Shown piece after piece: positions 17,625 to 18,643 of a stretch of 18,643 nucleotides of DNA; positions within the stretch are counted from its first letter, which is position 1; the number at the start of each line of letters is the position of its first letter. The notes beneath the pieces were generated by a model. It was not told the origin of the DNA. It ran no database searches and saw only the letters and a program-made list of their open reading frames with translations. The translations under genes and the position numbers were made by a program. The DNA is from Glaciimonas sp. (GTDB lineage: Bacteria > Pseudomonadota > Gammaproteobacteria > Burkholderiales > Burkholderiaceae). The DNA lies in assembly GCA_014377145.1 (NCBI GenBank), contig JACMQE010000161.1:1-18643 (forward strand). Reading direction: 5' to 3'.

Positions 17625-18643
17625 TTACTTTTTCTTAGCAGGAATAAACAGATCCGTAATCGTTCCCAAGCCGATTTCGGCCGCAAACATCGGCGTTTCA
17701 GACAAAGTTGGATGCGCGTGGATCGTCAATGCCAAATCTTCCAGATCAGCGCCCATTTCCATTGCCAGCACTGTTTCTGCTAGTAATTCACCGGCATTCA
17801 CGCCGACGATACCAGCACCGATGATGCGCTTGGTGATTGGATCCCATAACAATTTGGTCATACCATCATCACGGGCCATTGCCAATGCGCGACCACTGGC
17901 GGCCCAAGGAAAATTAGCTTTTTCGTAAGGAATGCTTTTGGCCTTGGCTTCGATCTCGGTCAATCCCATCCATGCAATTTCCGGATCGGTGTAGGCAACT
18001 GACGGAATCGTCATCGCATCGAATGCGACCTTATGACCGCTAATAACTTCCGCTGCCACTTTGGCTTCGTTAGTCGCTTTGTGGGCCAACATCGGATCGC
18101 CACAAACGTCGCCAATGGCAAAAATATGGGCGACGTTTGTGCGTTGTTGTTTGTCCACCGGAATAAAGCCAAGGTCAGTGACGATGACCCCCGCTTTTTC
18201 AGCCGCGATTTCTTTACCATTCGGACGACGACCGACTGCAACTAACACCATCTCAAACAATTGCGGCTTTGTCGGGGCGCTAGTATTGCCATCCGCACCT
18301 TCGAATGTGGCGCGTAAACCTTCGGGCAATGCTTCCAGTTTGGTGACTTTGGTTTTTAGGTAAATCGCTTCGTAACGTTTTTCGATACGCTTTTGTAGCA
18401 GCTTGACGAGGTCACGGTCGGCGGCATGAATCAGGCCATCGGCAAACTCAACCAAGGTTACTTTAGTACCGAGCGCATCGTATACACAAGCCATTTCCAG
18501 ACCGATAATCCCGCCGCCAATGACGAGCAATGTATTTGGAATTTGACGTAATTCCAACGCGCCGGTGGAGTCGATCAAACGTGGGTCGTCGTAGGGAAAT
18601 CCCGGAATTTTGGCAACCGATGAGCCGGCGGCGATAATGGCGC
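17625..18643 (-). CDS. lpdA: Dihydrolipoyl dehydrogenase (E3), 3' part; 5' end outside the window
   Basis: The flavoprotein that reoxidises dihydrolipoyl groups with NAD+, as E3 of pyruvate or 2-oxoglutarate dehydrogenase. The frame is open through the right edge (AIIAAGSSVAKIPGFPYDDP, then RLIDSTGALEL), so only about 339 C-terminal residues are visible. The NAD-binding motif is LLVIGGGIIGLEMACVYDALG with VTLVEFADGL. VAVGRRPNG and IFAIGDVCGDPMLAHKA (FAD contact) follow, then the dimerisation domain with IPSVAYTDPEIAWMG. The active-site pair is in LTIHAHPTLSET, where His and Glu act with the disulfide of the partner subunit. The redox-active CxxxxC lies in the part not shown. No lesion seen. 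The C-terminus FIPAKKK is lysine-rich and normal. Which complex it serves depends on genes outside the window. Confidence 0.96.
   Translation of the reverse strand, partial: AIIAAGSSVAKIPGFPYDDPRLIDSTGALELRQIPNTLLVIGGGIIGLEMACVYDALGTKVTLVEFADGLIHAADRDLVKLLQKRIEKRYEAIYLKTKVTKLEALPEGLRATFEGADGNTSAPTKPQLFEMVLVAVGRRPNGKEIAAEKAGVIVTDLGFIPVDKQQRTNVAHIFAIGDVCGDPMLAHKATNEAKVAAEVISGHKVAFDAMTIPSVAYTDPEIAWMGLTEIEAKAKSIPYEKANFPWAASGRALAMARDDGMTKLLWDPITKRIIGAGIVGVNAGELLAETVLAMEMGADLEDLALTIHAHPTLSETPMFAAEIGLGTITDLFIPAKKK

Overview
The window reads as a chromosomal segment of a betaproteobacterium, most likely of the Burkholderiales and close to Oxalobacteraceae. That placement rests on my recognition of the protein sequences and on the gene order glnA - DUF4124 gene - ntrB - ntrC, with a glutathione S-transferase and a phosphoesterase behind it. 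No rRNA or tRNA is present to confirm it. The striking property is decay. Only five genes look intact over the part visible: glnA, a rhodanese, an SDR-type epimerase, an acetylornithine-type aminotransferase, and lpdA (cut by the right edge). At least eleven others are broken by in-frame stops, frameshifts and deletions while still readable from end to end. This is the pattern of a genome in recent reductive evolution, as in a host-restricted or otherwise bottlenecked lineage.

Layout. 98-6568 (minus strand) is a nitrogen-control cluster: intact glnA with its own terminator, then a DUF4124 gene, ntrB, ntrC, a metallophosphoesterase and a GST, all broken. The last two are fused by a deletion. 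Upstream of glnA there is still a good sigma-54 -24/-12 element and a 17-bp NtrC-type operator, although the ntrB and ntrC copies here are dead. 7026-7490 (plus strand) is a rhodanese preceded by four perfect 7-bp tandem repeats. 7581-13095 (minus strand) is a graveyard of transport and catabolic genes: a proline-racemase/hydroxyproline dehydratase-type enzyme, a branched-chain amino acid binding protein, a family-3 solute-binding protein, and a NitT/TauT-type ABC importer (permease, binding protein, ATPase remnant). Several copies of a small non-coding element with terminal inverted repeats are scattered through it.

13393-15361 holds a divergent pair: an intact NAD-dependent epimerase (minus) and a broken 2Fe-2S/FAD reductase of the CDP-6-deoxy-glucoseen reductase type (plus). 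15362-15781 contains a promoter-like site, a folded stretch and a strong rho-independent terminator, which together look like a small RNA gene. It is followed by another copy of the repeat element immediately upstream of the aminotransferase (15782-16993). A decayed NlpC/P60 lipoprotein gene and the 3' part of lpdA (minus) close the window.

Working together: what survives is central nitrogen assimilation (glutamine synthetase), arginine/ornithine-type amino acid metabolism and the E3 subunit of 2-oxoacid dehydrogenases. What is lost is nitrogen-responsive regulation, import of amino acids and sulfonate/nitrate-like solutes, hydroxyproline-type catabolism and accessory redox or detoxification functions. 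I found no CRISPR array, no phage genes, no intact transposase and no obvious new defence or biosynthetic system. The best candidates for something undescribed are the repeat family and the putative small RNA.
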